Part shown: positions 18,229-26,797 of the stretch, piece after piece
Layout of the letters: every line of letters starts with the position of its first letter
Numbering within the stretch: the first letter of the stretch is position 1
Origin: Planctomycetota bacterium
GTDB taxonomy: Bacteria; Planctomycetota; Phycisphaerae; Sedimentisphaerales; Anaerobacaceae
NCBI GenBank assembly: GCA_025459125.1
Contig: JALORE010000018.1
Location: forward strand, 1 to 40,414
DNA: 40,414 nt
Direction: 5' to 3'
Made by a program: the position numbers and the translations under genes
The notes under the pieces: model-generated
What the model was told of the DNA's origin: nothing
The model's input: only the letters and a program-made list of their open reading frames with translations
Databases searched by the model: none

Positions 18229-18699
18229 ATGAGAGGTGAATGGTCAGTGGTAGAGAAACGGAAGAAGACAACCAAGACAAACGACACCGAACAGACATCG
18301 AAGGCGCGCCTGAGCGTGGCGGACGTTGAGCGTTTCAAGGCGTTGTTGCTGCAGAAGCGGCGAGAGATCATGGGCAACATGTCGGAGATCGAGGGCGAGG
18401 CGCTGCGGAAATCCAGGCTCGATGCCAGTGGCGATCTGTCGAGCATGCCGATTCATATGGCCGATCTCGGGACGGACAACTTCGAGCAGGAGTTTTCTCT
18501 GGAGTTGATGGACAGCGAGCGACGACTTCTCGTGGAGATCGAGGACGCCCTGCATCGGCTCCAGGCCGGGACGTACGGGATCTGCGAGGGCACCGGCAAA
18601 CCGATCGCCAAGGCGCGACTCGAAGCCCAGCCGTGGGCGCGGTATTCCGTCGAGTATGCCAGAATGCTGGAAGAGGGACGAGCCAGCGCAGGCGAATAG
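18229..18699 (+). CDS. DksA/TraR-family RNA polymerase regulator, degenerate zinc finger
   Basis: A 156-residue protein with a Lys/Thr-rich start, a coiled-coil region (VERFKALLLQKRREIMGNM through the DNFEQEFSLELMDSERRLL block) and a DksA-like C-terminus GTYGICEGTGKPIAKARLEA. DksA proteins enter the RNA polymerase secondary channel and work with ppGpp. Of the four zinc cysteines only one remains: the partner positions read G-T-G and Y-S-V-E-Y. Cysteine-poor DksA relatives are known, so function may be retained without zinc. The ATG at 18229 is used; a GTG at 18247 is an alternative start. Confidence 0.82.
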   Translation: MRGEWSVVEKRKKTTKTNDTEQTSKARLSVADVERFKALLLQKRREIMGNMSEIEGEALRKSRLDASGDLSSMPIHMADLGTDNFEQEFSLELMDSERRLLVEIEDALHRLQAGTYGICEGTGKPIAKARLEAQPWARYSVEYARMLEEGRASAGE

Positions 18700-18759
18700 C
18701 CGGCGCCCCCTCCGCCAAGGCGTCTCGCCAGCGTTTCACCGGCCGGCGCCGAGGTGCAC

Positions 18760-18990
18760 ATGGTGAATGACGAAACCCATCGGTATCTGCAGTTCACGTG
18801 CCCGAGTTGCAAGCGTCGGGTGCGTGCCCATCAGCCGGACCCGTCGAAGCTGCCGCGATTCTTCCCCTTCTGCTCCGAACGGTGCAAGCTGGTGGATCTG
18901 GGGGCGTGGCTCGACGCCGACTACCGCATCCCCAGCAGACCCGAGGAGGACTCCGATCCGCCGATCGACCAGGCCGAGCCGCACCAGTAA
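18760..18990 (+). CDS. yacG: YacG-like small zinc-finger protein (DNA gyrase inhibitor family)
   Basis: A 76-residue protein with the YacG zinc motif: CPSCKRR near the N-terminus and [19 protein letters not shown] after it. In E. coli YacG binds GyrB and inhibits gyrase. ATG 18760 follows GAGG at good spacing; a GTG six bases earlier is less likely. The C-terminal tail is acidic, as in the family. In other bacteria yacG is often beside coaE; here they are 14 kb apart. The 249 bases to the next gene contain nothing recognised. Confidence 0.88.
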   Translation: MVNDETHRYLQFTCPSCKRRVRAHQPDPSKLPRFFPFCSERCKLVDLGAWLDADYRIPSRPEEDSDPPIDQAEPHQ

Positions 18991-19239
18991 TGGGGTGTGG
19001 CCAGAAGATGACGACGGCGGTCGCGCGATCCGAGGGACCATCCCCAAAGTCTTCGACCTTGCCTTGGCCACCGCCGATCTCCCGGCCTTCTCCGTCCGCC
19101 ATCTCACGGCAGCCACAGGTGCCAACGCGCACCGGCAAAAACCTGTGGACGACGCCCCGGATCGCCAGTACCATGCTGTCGTTTTCCACGGCCCTTTAGG
19201 ATGGGAAGAGGTGAAGTGGCGTAGTTGAAAGGAGCCGGT

Positions 19240-20586
19240 ATGGTCGACGAAAAGGAGTTTGCACTTCCGCACGGCAGCTTTCTATTCCCCAGGGTCTTCG
19301 AAGCCTTCCGCCTGGCGGTCCGGCCCTCGCAACTGGCACTGGCGTTCGCCGCCGTCACGATCATCGGACTGGCCGGCTGGATCATGGATCTGAGCCGCAC
19401 CGTCATCGTGGTCGGCGACTATAAAGTCCCCCGGCCGCGCGCTGACCTTCGCTGGAATCAGAATGCCAGCGAACTCAACATCTACCTGATGGGCGGCGCC
19501 CTTGCACTTGAGGCCTTCATCGAATCGAGACAAACGATCGCGGAACGCACCGGCGTCTTCGGTACCCTCTGGCAGTTCGGGGCCGCGCAGTCCCGCCGTA
19601 CCCTGTCCGAAGGCGCCGGCCTCGGGCGCGGCATCTCGGATAGCGTCCGGGCCTTGTGCTGGGCCCTCCGGTGGCACACGGTCTACAGTATCGTCTTTCT
19701 CTCCGTAGCGCTCGTCACGCTGGCCTGGGCCGGAGGCGCCATGTCGCGGATGGCCGCGCTGCAGTTCGCGCGCGCCGAAAGGCTCGGCCTGCTGCGGGCC
19801 GCTCGTTTCGGCCGGCGGCGGCTCGGCAGCCTGGTGGGCGCCCTGGTCGGCCCACTGGCCATCATCACGGTTTTCGGTCTGCCGGCGGTACTCTTCGGCC
19901 TGATCGGCAATGTGCCCGTCGTGGGAGAGGTCCTGACGGGCCTGCTCCTGCCCCTGGCACTGCTGGCCGCCTGCGCCGCCACCGTCGTCCTCGTCGGCGC
20001 GATCGGCGGCTTGAGCCTGATGGCCCCGGCGGTGGCCTACGAGAACTCCGACAGCTTCGACGCGATCTCGCGGTCCTTCATCGTTTACCGCGATCCCTGG
20101 CGAACGGGGTTCTACGCCTTCCTGGCGGTCGTCTACGGCGCCATCTGTTACCTGTTTGTACGTCTGTTCGCGTTCCTGCTGCTGTGGACAACCCGCAGCT
20201 TCCTGCAGGTCGGCTTTCTGGGGCGTCATGAGAAGCTCCAGGCCCTGTGGCCGGCGCCGATGTTCGCCCGCTTCCTCGATCCCGCTGCCGCCCTGCCGGA
20301 TACCTGGTCCATGTGGATCGCGGCGGTGTTGATGCGCTTCTGGGTCTGCGCGGTGATCGCTCTGGTGGCCGCCTTCGTCCTCAGTTTCTATTTCTCCGCA
20401 AGCACGATCGTTTATGCCCTGCTGCGCCAGTCCGTGGATGGGACGCCCTTGTCGGACATTTACGTCAGTCCCAGCGAGAGTTCCCTGGAGGCGCGGCCGT
20501 CCGAGAGCGTGCCCGATACCGGCGTCGCGGCGTCCGCCCTGGAGACGAATGGCACAGCGGAACCAGGACCGAGACCATCGACGTGA
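19240..20586 (+). CDS. Multi-pass membrane protein of unknown function
   Basis: A 448-residue protein starting MVDEKEFALPHGSF, after AAGGAG. Hydrophobic segments are seen at about 35-55, 145-165, 200-225, 230-265, 300-325 and 375-400. Between the first two is a soluble stretch of about 85 residues. VAYENSDSFDAISRSFIVY and the arrangement of segments resemble loosely the membrane domains seen before phosphodiesterases, but no family was recognised. The C-terminal 50 residues are Ser/Glu/Pro-rich and likely disordered. It ends 56 bp before the polysaccharide gene and may be cotranscribed. Confidence 0.6.
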   Translation: MVDEKEFALPHGSFLFPRVFEAFRLAVRPSQLALAFAAVTIIGLAGWIMDLSRTVIVVGDYKVPRPRADLRWNQNASELNIYLMGGALALEAFIESRQTIAERTGVFGTLWQFGAAQSRRTLSEGAGLGRGISDSVRALCWALRWHTVYSIVFLSVALVTLAWAGGAMSRMAALQFARAERLGLLRAARFGRRRLGSLVGALVGPLAIITVFGLPAVLFGLIGNVPVVGEVLTGLLLPLALLAACAATVVLVGAIGGLSLMAPAVAYENSDSFDAISRSFIVYRDPWRTGFYAFLAVVYGAICYLFVRLFAFLLLWTTRSFLQVGFLGRHEKLQALWPAPMFARFLDPAAALPDTWSMWIAAVLMRFWVCAVIALVAAFVLSFYFSASTIVYALLRQSVDGTPLSDIYVSPSESSLEARPSESVPDTGVAASALETNGTAEPGPRPST

Positions 20587-20642
20587 GACCACCGGGGTTG
20601 TCTTTCACCTTCTGACGAATTCAGGCGCCGCGCCGGGGAATT

Positions 20643-22601
20643 ATGCCCGATCGACATACCGAGACAAAGACACGGGATCACCTCAGCCCACCGGCGCGAC
20701 AGGCCGGGCGGGGCGAGAGATTCCTCCTGGCTTTCCGCAAGCCACTGATCATCCTGGCCCACATCGCCGCCTTCGCGGCCTCGCTGGTCTTTTCGTTTCT
20801 CGTCGCCAACAACATGCAGTTCCGGCGGGACTGGCTCGTCGAGCAGTACCCCTTCTTCCTGTTGCTGTTCCTGGCCGTGAAGCTGCCGGTCTTCGGCTGG
20901 TTCCAGCAGTACCGCGGCTGGTGGCGCTACGTCAGCATCGCCGACCTGCTCGGCATCCTGCGGGCCGCGGTGGTCAGCACGCTGCTCATTGTCACAGTCT
21001 GGTTCGCCGTCTGCCTGCAGGTCCCCGCCCTGCGGCGGGCCCTGCCGCCCGCGATCACGGCGATCAGCCAGGGCGTCTTCATGGCCGATCTGTTCGGGAC
21101 CATCCTGCTGCCCGCCGGCCTGCGCATGATCATCCGCCTCTACCATGAGGAGTTCCGCGCCACCGAGAGCGGGCGGCTCAAGCGCTTCCTCATCGTCGGC
21201 GCCGGCAACGCGGGCGAGGCCCTGCTCCGCGAGATGCTCCGCATGCCGGTCGTCCGGTACGATGTCATCGGCTTCATCGATGACGACCCGGTCAAGCAGG
21301 GCACGCGCATCCACGGCCTCCCGGTGCTCGGAACGGTCGACCAACTGCCGGCCATCTGCCAGGAGCGCAACATCGAGGAGATCGCCATCGCCATGCCCTC
21401 GGCGACGCGCCGGCAGCACCTGCGCGTCGTCCAGGTCTGCGAAGGCACCAAGATCCGGTTCCGCACGGTCCCTTCCATCACGGACATCGCGTCCGGCAAG
21501 CTCCGTGTCTCCCAGATCCGCGACGTCGACATCAACGACCTGCTCGGGCGCGAAGTCGTCCACCTCGACCTGCGTCAGATCGAGGCCTTCGCCCGGGACA
21601 AGACCATCTTGGTCACGGGTGCCGGCGGGTCCATCGGCGCGGAGATGTGCCGGCAGATCGGCCAGTTCCAGCCCCGGCAACTGCTGCTGGTGGAGCAGGC
21701 GGAGAACCCGCTTTTCTATATCGAACGGGATCTGCGCCGCCAGTTCCCCGACCTCCAGACCCGGCCGCTCATCTGCGACATCACGGACCCGGCACGCCTC
21801 GAAGCCATCTTCCGGCAGTATCGCCCGCAGGTGGTCATCCACGCGGCCGCCCACAAGCACGTACCCATGATGGAGCTCAACGCCGGCGAGGCCATCAAGA
21901 ACAACGTCTTCGGCACGCAGGTGGTCGCCGACGCCGCCGACCGGCACAGCGCCACGAACTTCGTCATGATCAGCACCGACAAGGCGGTCAATCCCACCAG
22001 CATCATGGGGGCGTCCAAACGCATTGCGGAGATGTACATCCAGGACCTCGGCGCCACCAGCCAGACCCAGTTCGTCACGGTGCGCTTCGGCAACGTGCTC
22101 GGCTCGGAAGGGTCGGTCGTCCCCATCTTCCGCAAGCAGATCGACGCGGGCGGCCCGGTCACCGTGACCCACCCGGACATGCAGCGCTACTTCATGACCG
22201 TTCCCGAGGCCAGCCAGCTCGTCCTCCAGGCCGCCACCATGGGCAGGGGCGGCGAGATCTTCGTCCTCGACATGGGCGAACCCGTGAAGATCGTGGACCT
22301 GGCCAACATGCTGATCACGCTCAGCGGTCTGCGTCCCGGGGAGGATATCGAGATCGCCTTCACCGGCCCCCGTCCCGGCGAGAAGCTGTTCGAGGAGCTG
22401 CGGATCGAGGGCGAAGACATGCAGCAGACCGGCCACCCCAAAATCCGCATCTGGAAGAACATCCCCCTTGACCGGGACCGGCTGCGGGCGGGAATCGCCG
22501 ACCTGCTGGAAGCCGCCCGCCGCCAGGACCAGACCGCCCTGGCCGTCGGGATCAAGAGCCTCGTGCCGGAATATGCCGTCCCGCGTTCGAGCGGCGCATA
22601 A
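20643..22601 (+). CDS. CapD/WbpM/PglF-type UDP-sugar 4,6-dehydratase (membrane)
   Basis: A 652-residue polysaccharide biosynthesis enzyme. Four N-terminal membrane segments (about 30-55, 60-85, 100-125 and 140-165) are followed by a CoA-binding-like Rossmann domain (FLIVGAGNAGEALLREML) and a second catalytic Rossmann domain (KTILVTGAGGSIGAEMCRQI). STDKAVNPTSIMGASKR is the active-site block, with methionine in place of the usual tyrosine, as typical for this family. Known members make 4-keto-6-deoxy sugars from UDP-GlcNAc for capsule, O-antigen or glycoprotein glycans. With kdsA nearby it points to a surface-glycan role. A bidirectional terminator follows. Confidence 0.9.
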   Translation: MPDRHTETKTRDHLSPPARQAGRGERFLLAFRKPLIILAHIAAFAASLVFSFLVANNMQFRRDWLVEQYPFFLLLFLAVKLPVFGWFQQYRGWWRYVSIADLLGILRAAVVSTLLIVTVWFAVCLQVPALRRALPPAITAISQGVFMADLFGTILLPAGLRMIIRLYHEEFRATESGRLKRFLIVGAGNAGEALLREMLRMPVVRYDVIGFIDDDPVKQGTRIHGLPVLGTVDQLPAICQERNIEEIAIAMPSATRRQHLRVVQVCEGTKIRFRTVPSITDIASGKLRVSQIRDVDINDLLGREVVHLDLRQIEAFARDKTILVTGAGGSIGAEMCRQIGQFQPRQLLLVEQAENPLFYIERDLRRQFPDLQTRPLICDITDPARLEAIFRQYRPQVVIHAAAHKHVPMMELNAGEAIKNNVFGTQVVADAADRHSATNFVMISTDKAVNPTSIMGASKRIAEMYIQDLGATSQTQFVTVRFGNVLGSEGSVVPIFRKQIDAGGPVTVTHPDMQRYFMTVPEASQLVLQAATMGRGGEIFVLDMGEPVKIVDLANMLITLSGLRPGEDIEIAFTGPRPGEKLFEELRIEGEDMQQTGHPKIRIWKNIPLDRDRLRAGIADLLEAARRQDQTALAVGIKSLVPEYAVPRSSGA

Positions 22602-22634
22602 AAAAGAGCCGCCCCTTTCGAGCGGCTCCTTTAA
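22600..22634. terminator. Bidirectional terminator between capD-like gene and xer
   Basis: GAGCCGC (22606-22612) pairs with GCGGCTC (22622-22628) around a nine-base loop. Six A precede it, giving a T run for the minus strand, and CTTTAAT follows for the plus strand. It separates two convergent genes. Confidence 0.85.
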
Positions 22635-22672
22635 TCCAATCCTTTGGCCTGATCAACCGAACCAGTCACATC

Positions 22673-23785
22673 CTACAGTTGCCCGTTCCCTTCGGGCGAC
22701 TCGGGAGCGGGATAGGGTTCCCCGAATGCGTCGGGACCCCGGCCCTCCTGGCCCATGCTCTCCCGCGGATGGGCATCCTCATAGACTTCCTTGAGCTTCC
22801 GCGTCGTCAGGTGCGTGTACACCTGCGTCGTCGACAACGATTGATGTCCCAACAGCTCCTGCACGCTGCGCAGGTCCGCGCCGTTGTTCAGCATGTGCGT
22901 GGCGAAGCTGTGCCGCAGGGTATGCGGACTGATCGCCGGGTCCAGACCCGCCATCTTCAGGTACTTGTCCATCTTGCGCCGGACGCTCCGCGTGCTGAGC
23001 CGATGGCCGTGCTTGTTCACGAAGAGCACCCGGGAATCGAAGTGGCTGTTGTTCTGGGCGCGCTTATTCCGGAATTCCATGTAATGCTGAATCGCCTGCA
23101 GGGCCGAGGAGCTGATCGGGGTGATCCTCTCCTTCTTGCCTTTGCCGCGAATATGGATCACTTCACTCAGGAAATCGATATCGTCCATGTTCAGAGCGAC
23201 CAGTTCGCTCACCCGGATGCCGGTGCTGTAGAGCGTCTCCAGGATGGCGCGGTCGCGTGCGCCGAGCCAACTGTCCGTCGGCGGCGTCTCGAGCAGCCGC
23301 TTGACCTCATGGTATTCCAGGAAGCGCGGCAGCTTCTTCTCCTGTTTCGGGGTGCGAATCGCGCTGAGCGGATTCGAGCTGCAGCGATTCGTCTTCACCA
23401 GGAACTTGTAAAAGCTCCGCAGCGTCGCCAGCTTGCGTGCGATCGTAGCCTTGGAGTAGGCTTTCTCATTCAGGTGCGCCAGGTACGCCCGCGCCTCCTC
23501 GACATCCACGGCCAGCAGGCGCTGGTCCACGTCCTGCTCCGTCTGCGTGGCAACGGCCGTCGCGACGCCCCCTTCCTGCGACCCGCCGGGCGTCATCTCC
23601 GCGCCGGCGTGCGGCTCCCAGGCCCGACTCGTCGCCGCGGACGCCCCGCCGCTGCAACCGTTCAGCAGAAACTCACTGAACTGCGCCAGATCGGCCCCGT
23701 AACACTTCGCCGTGTGCTCGGAGAACCGCTTCTCGAACTTCAGATAACGCAGGAATTGCTCGATCGTTGCACCGCCGTCTTCCAT
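22673..23785 (-). CDS. xerC: Xer-type tyrosine recombinase
   Basis: About 370 residues from ATG 23785, which has AGGTAGG before it. The C-terminal catalytic domain has all expected residues: Arg in TGIRVSEL, Lys in RGKGKKERI, HTLRHSFATH, and the tyrosine in LGHQSLSTTQVYTH. Such proteins resolve chromosome dimers at dif; XerC and XerD cannot be told apart here. The N-terminal SAM-like domain is split by an insertion of about 45 residues, Gly/Ala/Thr-rich (about 43-88), between FLLNGC and QRLLAVDVEEARAYL. A tail of 30 residues follows the tyrosine region. No mobile element boundaries are seen, so this is probably the housekeeping recombinase. Confidence 0.85.
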   Translation of the reverse strand: MEDGGATIEQFLRYLKFEKRFSEHTAKCYGADLAQFSEFLLNGCSGGASAATSRAWEPHAGAEMTPGGSQEGGVATAVATQTEQDVDQRLLAVDVEEARAYLAHLNEKAYSKATIARKLATLRSFYKFLVKTNRCSSNPLSAIRTPKQEKKLPRFLEYHEVKRLLETPPTDSWLGARDRAILETLYSTGIRVSELVALNMDDIDFLSEVIHIRGKGKKERITPISSSALQAIQHYMEFRNKRAQNNSHFDSRVLFVNKHGHRLSTRSVRRKMDKYLKMAGLDPAISPHTLRHSFATHMLNNGADLRSVQELLGHQSLSTTQVYTHLTTRKLKEVYEDAHPRESMGQEGRGPDAFGEPYPAPESPEGNGQL

Positions 23786-23920
23786 GGTCCACCTACCTGT
23801 TTGATCCGTTGGTATCATTGACCACCTTCTTGACTTATGAGCTACGCTTCACGATTGTCGCTCCGGAGTCCATTCCGCAGCACTAGCTCCGTTGGTATCG
23901 CCAACCTCAAATAGGAATCC

Positions 23921-24157
23921 CTACGATAACCTGCCGGCGTCCACATCCTCCCGCAGAAGCTGCTCGGCGGAGCCGATCAGAGACTGCGTCAGCTTGAAGC
24001 TGATCACCGCCGCATCGAACCAGTCGAAGTCCGTCCGTGTGTCCTTCGCCTGGTCGATGAGCACATCGAGAAGCTCGTCCTCCCGCCCGTGTTCATAGCG
24101 GAAGATGTACTTCTCCGCTCCCTTGTTGAGCACCAGTTGTCGCTGTGGTCTTTTCAT
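23921..24157 (-). CDS. Small conserved-looking hypothetical protein
   Basis: A 78-residue protein beginning MKRPQRQLVLNKG and containing YIFRYEHGREDELLDVLI and TRTDFDWFDAAVISFKLTQS. The composition is well-ordered and charged, without signal peptide or membrane segment. The open frame reaches 24235, but the part before this ATG looks non-coding. I recognise the sequence style as a planctomycete-restricted conserved protein but cannot name a function. It lies between the radical SAM gene and xer in the same direction. Confidence 0.6.
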   Translation of the reverse strand: MKRPQRQLVLNKGAEKYIFRYEHGREDELLDVLIDQAKDTRTDFDWFDAAVISFKLTQSLIGSAEQLLREDVDAGRLS

Positions 24158-24299
24158 GCTAACGCTTTTATCGGCCAATGGAGCGTCCGTCTTTACAAAA
24201 TGTGGATCGGGGACGCGCGCATTTGCGCGGTCCACCCGAGGGCGAGGGCCGTCTTTGGACCGGAAAACGGGATTCGTCGCGGTCTGCGGAGAATGCCCT

Positions 24300-25256
24300 T
24301 CAGGGCGTCTGGGACCGCATCTGGAAGTAGAGGATGTCGCCCCGCCGCTCCGCCGTGATGACGCCGCGGTCTTGCAGGGCAGTCAGGTATTTCGTGACCT
24401 CATCGCGTGGCATGGCCAACCCGGTGGCGATGTCCGCCACCGAACACGGCCGGCGTTTTAGCACGGACAGGATATCGGACTCGGCCCGCGCCCGGCACGG
24501 TCCCATCCCCGCGGCCGGCGGCGCGCCGATCACCTCGCAGTGACCCCCGATCCGGTGGGCAATCTCGTCCAGCATCTCGGCGGGGACGGCCCGGACATCC
24601 GGCTCCGCGGGAGGACGAACCGCGGTGTTGAGGTGCACCTTGTCCGGCCGGATGCGCTGGATCAGGGTCTTGAGCTTCTCGATCTGACCGGCCTGGGTGT
24701 TCACACCCGCCACGAGGAAAACCTCGAGCCAGATCTCCCCCTGGAACTCCGCGCGGAACTGCTCCAGCCCGGAAACCAGCTTTTCAATAGTGATATCGGC
24801 GGCCGGACGGTGCACCGCTTCGAACACCGCCGCGTCGGCGGCATCGAGAGTCGGAATCACCACGTCGGCCTTGGCGCACTCGGCCCGGACATCCTCGCGA
24901 TAGAGGAGCGTGCCGTTGGTGAGGATGGCTACCGGGATGTCGGTGAGCCGCCGGATACCGTCGATCAGGTCGCCCAGGCGGCTGTTCAGCGTGGGCTCAC
25001 CCGAACCACCGATGGTCAGATAATCGGCCTTCAGACCCGCCGCGAGCTTCTCCCGCAACTCCGTCAGCACCGCTTGGATGTCCAGGAAGTCCTGGCGGAC
25101 GGTGCTCCTGCGGGTGGTCCGGCCGATCTGGCAGTAGACGCAATCCAGCGTACAGAACTTCGGCGGGACAATATCGATTCCGAGACTGAGGCCCAGCCGA
25201 CGGGAGGGCACCGGTCCATAGGTGTAGGAGGTCGGTTTAGCTTTGGCGATGTCCAT
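24300..25256 (-). CDS. Radical SAM protein of the COG0731 (wyosine synthase-like) type with C-terminal winged helix
   Basis: A 318-residue protein. YGPVPSRRLGLSLGIDIVPP followed by CTLDCVYCQIG (Cys 35, 39, 42) is the signature of this group and binds the 4Fe-4S cluster. GGSGEPTL is the SAM-binding GGE-like motif. From about 255 on, SDILSVLKRRPCSVADIA to the end reads as a winged helix-turn-helix. Archaeal relatives act on tRNA-Phe; bacterial members have unknown substrates. Its ATG at 25256 lies inside the kdsA 3' end (20-bp overlap), so translation is probably coupled. An upstream open frame within kdsA is not coding. Confidence 0.85.
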   Translation of the reverse strand: MDIAKAKPTSYTYGPVPSRRLGLSLGIDIVPPKFCTLDCVYCQIGRTTRRSTVRQDFLDIQAVLTELREKLAAGLKADYLTIGGSGEPTLNSRLGDLIDGIRRLTDIPVAILTNGTLLYREDVRAECAKADVVIPTLDAADAAVFEAVHRPAADITIEKLVSGLEQFRAEFQGEIWLEVFLVAGVNTQAGQIEKLKTLIQRIRPDKVHLNTAVRPPAEPDVRAVPAEMLDEIAHRIGGHCEVIGAPPAAGMGPCRARAESDILSVLKRRPCSVADIATGLAMPRDEVTKYLTALQDRGVITAERRGDILYFQMRSQTP

Positions 25257-26064
25257 GGGTAATCTCAAAGATGCCCCGGCATACCCGCACGAGGTCCGGG
25301 AGCCAATCCAGCGGCAACATCGAGGCGGCATCTGACAGGGCCTGGTCCGGCTTGGGATGCACCTCCAGGAAGAGCCCGTTGGCGCCCGCCGCCACGGCGG
25401 CCCGTGCCAGCAGAGGCGCCATCTCGCGCCGGCCGCCGCTGGCGGCTCCCAGTCCACCCGGCTGCTGCGTGCTGTGCGTGGCATCAAAGACCACCGGGCA
25501 GCCCAGTTGCTGCATGACCGCCAGACCCGTCATATCGTTGACCAGGCGGTTATAGCCGAAGAACGTGCCCCGCTCGGTCAGGATGATCTTGTCGTTCTTG
25601 CAGGCCCGCATCTTCTCTACGACGTTGCCCATCTCGGCGGGGGAAAGAAACTGCCCCTTCTTGATGCTGACCGGCCGGCCCGTCCCGGCACAGGCACAGA
25701 GCAGATCCGTCTGCCGGCACAGGAACGCCGGCACCTGCAGGCAATCGACGGTCTTCGCGGCCTCGACCGCTTGGGCGGGCTCGTGTACGTCGGTCATTAC
25801 CGGCAGGCCCGTCGCGCGGCGAACCTTCGCCAGGATCTTCATGCCCTCGGTCAGGCCGGGGCCGCGGTAGCTCGAAATGCTGCTGCGGTTGGCCTTGTCG
25901 AAGCTGGCCTTGAAGATGATCCCCACCCCTGTGGCGGCGGAGATCTGCACCAGCCGGGCGGCGATCTGCAGGCAGAGTTCCTCGCTTTCCATAACACAGG
26001 GGCCGGCCATCAGGAACAAGGGCGCGTCCAAACCCACGGCGACGTTGCCAATTCTGAACCCCAT
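25237..26064 (-). CDS. kdsA: 3-deoxy-8-phosphooctulonate synthase
   Basis: A 275-residue enzyme condensing arabinose-5-phosphate with phosphoenolpyruvate to give KDO-8-phosphate, the precursor of the inner sugar of lipopolysaccharide. Motifs are FLMAGPCVMES, IFKASFDKANRSS, VMTDVHEP, KKGQFLSP, TERGTFFGYNRLVNDM and FDATHSTQQPGG. Cysteine in AGPC, where the E. coli enzyme has asparagine, points to the metal-dependent class. ATG 26064 is used; a GTG 12 bases earlier overlaps the AGGAG site. The gene indicates an outer membrane with LPS-like molecules. Confidence 0.95.
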   Translation of the reverse strand: MGFRIGNVAVGLDAPLFLMAGPCVMESEELCLQIAARLVQISAATGVGIIFKASFDKANRSSISSYRGPGLTEGMKILAKVRRATGLPVMTDVHEPAQAVEAAKTVDCLQVPAFLCRQTDLLCACAGTGRPVSIKKGQFLSPAEMGNVVEKMRACKNDKIILTERGTFFGYNRLVNDMTGLAVMQQLGCPVVFDATHSTQQPGGLGAASGGRREMAPLLARAAVAAGANGLFLEVHPKPDQALSDAASMLPLDWLPDLVRVCRGIFEITHGHRQS

Positions 26065-26086
26065 GCTTCGCGTCACTCCTGCGAAC

Positions 26087-26701
26087 TCACTTCTCGTCTT
26101 CGAGATAGACTTCCCGCCGCCCTTCTCCCAGCCGCGACAGCTCCCGCGCCATCAGACCGGCGTAGCTGTCCATCGTATGAGGCACGTGCGCCAGGTGCAG
26201 CATCTCCTGTACCTGCGCGATTCGGGCAGAGTCCGGTCCTTCAATCTCCACAAACATGCCCAGCAAGGGCAACTCATCCAGAGCCACCTCACAGTTGTGC
26301 AACGTCCAGAGACACCGTCTCTTGTCGAAGGCCAGGGCTTTCTCGTAGCCCAGGGCGGCCAGCAGCAGCTCCGTCGCGCGCGCGTCCCGCACTTCGACTT
26401 CGATTTCGGTCCGCCGCTTGTAGTCGTCCTGCTCCTTCGGTCCCTTGTAGGCCAGGATCAACTGCTCGCGGGGTCCGGTTCTTTCCCGGCGCAAACGCAG
26501 ACACGCGTCGCCCCGGGTGAGCCGGCGGTCCGGCGTGTCGAAGTACGTGTCCCTCTGCCGCGTCTCTCTTACGAACAAGCCGCGGCAGGCGCGCAGTCTT
26601 CGCTCGACGATCTCCAGCGCCTCCACCTTCAGCTTGGCTTCGATCTCTTTGGGAAGTTTCAAGTTGGAAGCTGGAAGTTCCAAGTGCTTCCTACCACTCA
26701 C
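26087..26701 (-). CDS. CYTH-domain protein (class IV adenylate cyclase / triphosphatase-like)
   Basis: About 204 residues. EIEAKLK (19-25) is the ExExK motif of the triphosphate tunnel fold, followed by QRDTYFDTPDRRL, CLRLRRER, LAYKGP and RTEIEVEV, which supply the tunnel's basic and acidic residues. CYTH enzymes hydrolyse or cyclise nucleotide or inorganic triphosphates with a metal ion; the substrate cannot be told from sequence. The GTG at 26701 and the first 17 codons (including LELPASNLKLP) lie in a heptad repeat, so the original start may have been replaced. Located between leuS and kdsA in the same direction. Confidence 0.85.
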   Translation of the reverse strand: MSGRKHLELPASNLKLPKEIEAKLKVEALEIVERRLRACRGLFVRETRQRDTYFDTPDRRLTRGDACLRLRRERTGPREQLILAYKGPKEQDDYKRRTEIEVEVRDARATELLLAALGYEKALAFDKRRCLWTLHNCEVALDELPLLGMFVEIEGPDSARIAQVQEMLHLAHVPHTMDSYAGLMARELSRLGEGRREVYLEDEK

Positions 26702-26797
26702 CGCTTCACACCATTCCGGGAGTCTTGCGTGTGAAGTATGGAGTGCAAAGTACTCTTAACACTTCACACTTCAAGTTTCACACTTCACACTTCAGAC
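26653..26797. repeat. Heptad repeat region (family B) at the leuS stop and CYTH start
   Basis: Two blocks of seven-base units related to CTTGAAG/CTTCACA (about 26653-26691 and 26729-26797) separated by 37 nt. GTGTGAAGT (26729-26737) pairs with ACTTCACAC (26761-26769). The leftmost block encodes the N-terminal residues of the CYTH protein; the right end supplies the TGA of leuS (26792-26794). The same type of unit occurs inside leuS at 28514-28588. Confidence 0.72.

Noticed and set aside
20460..22436. A 658-codon open frame on the minus strand opposite the capD-like gene
   Set aside because: Antisense shadow; biased Asp/Leu/Arg composition without motifs.
23832..23870. A third family A repeat (CTTATGAGCTACG...CACGATT)
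   Set aside because: Only loose similarity and no inverted partner.
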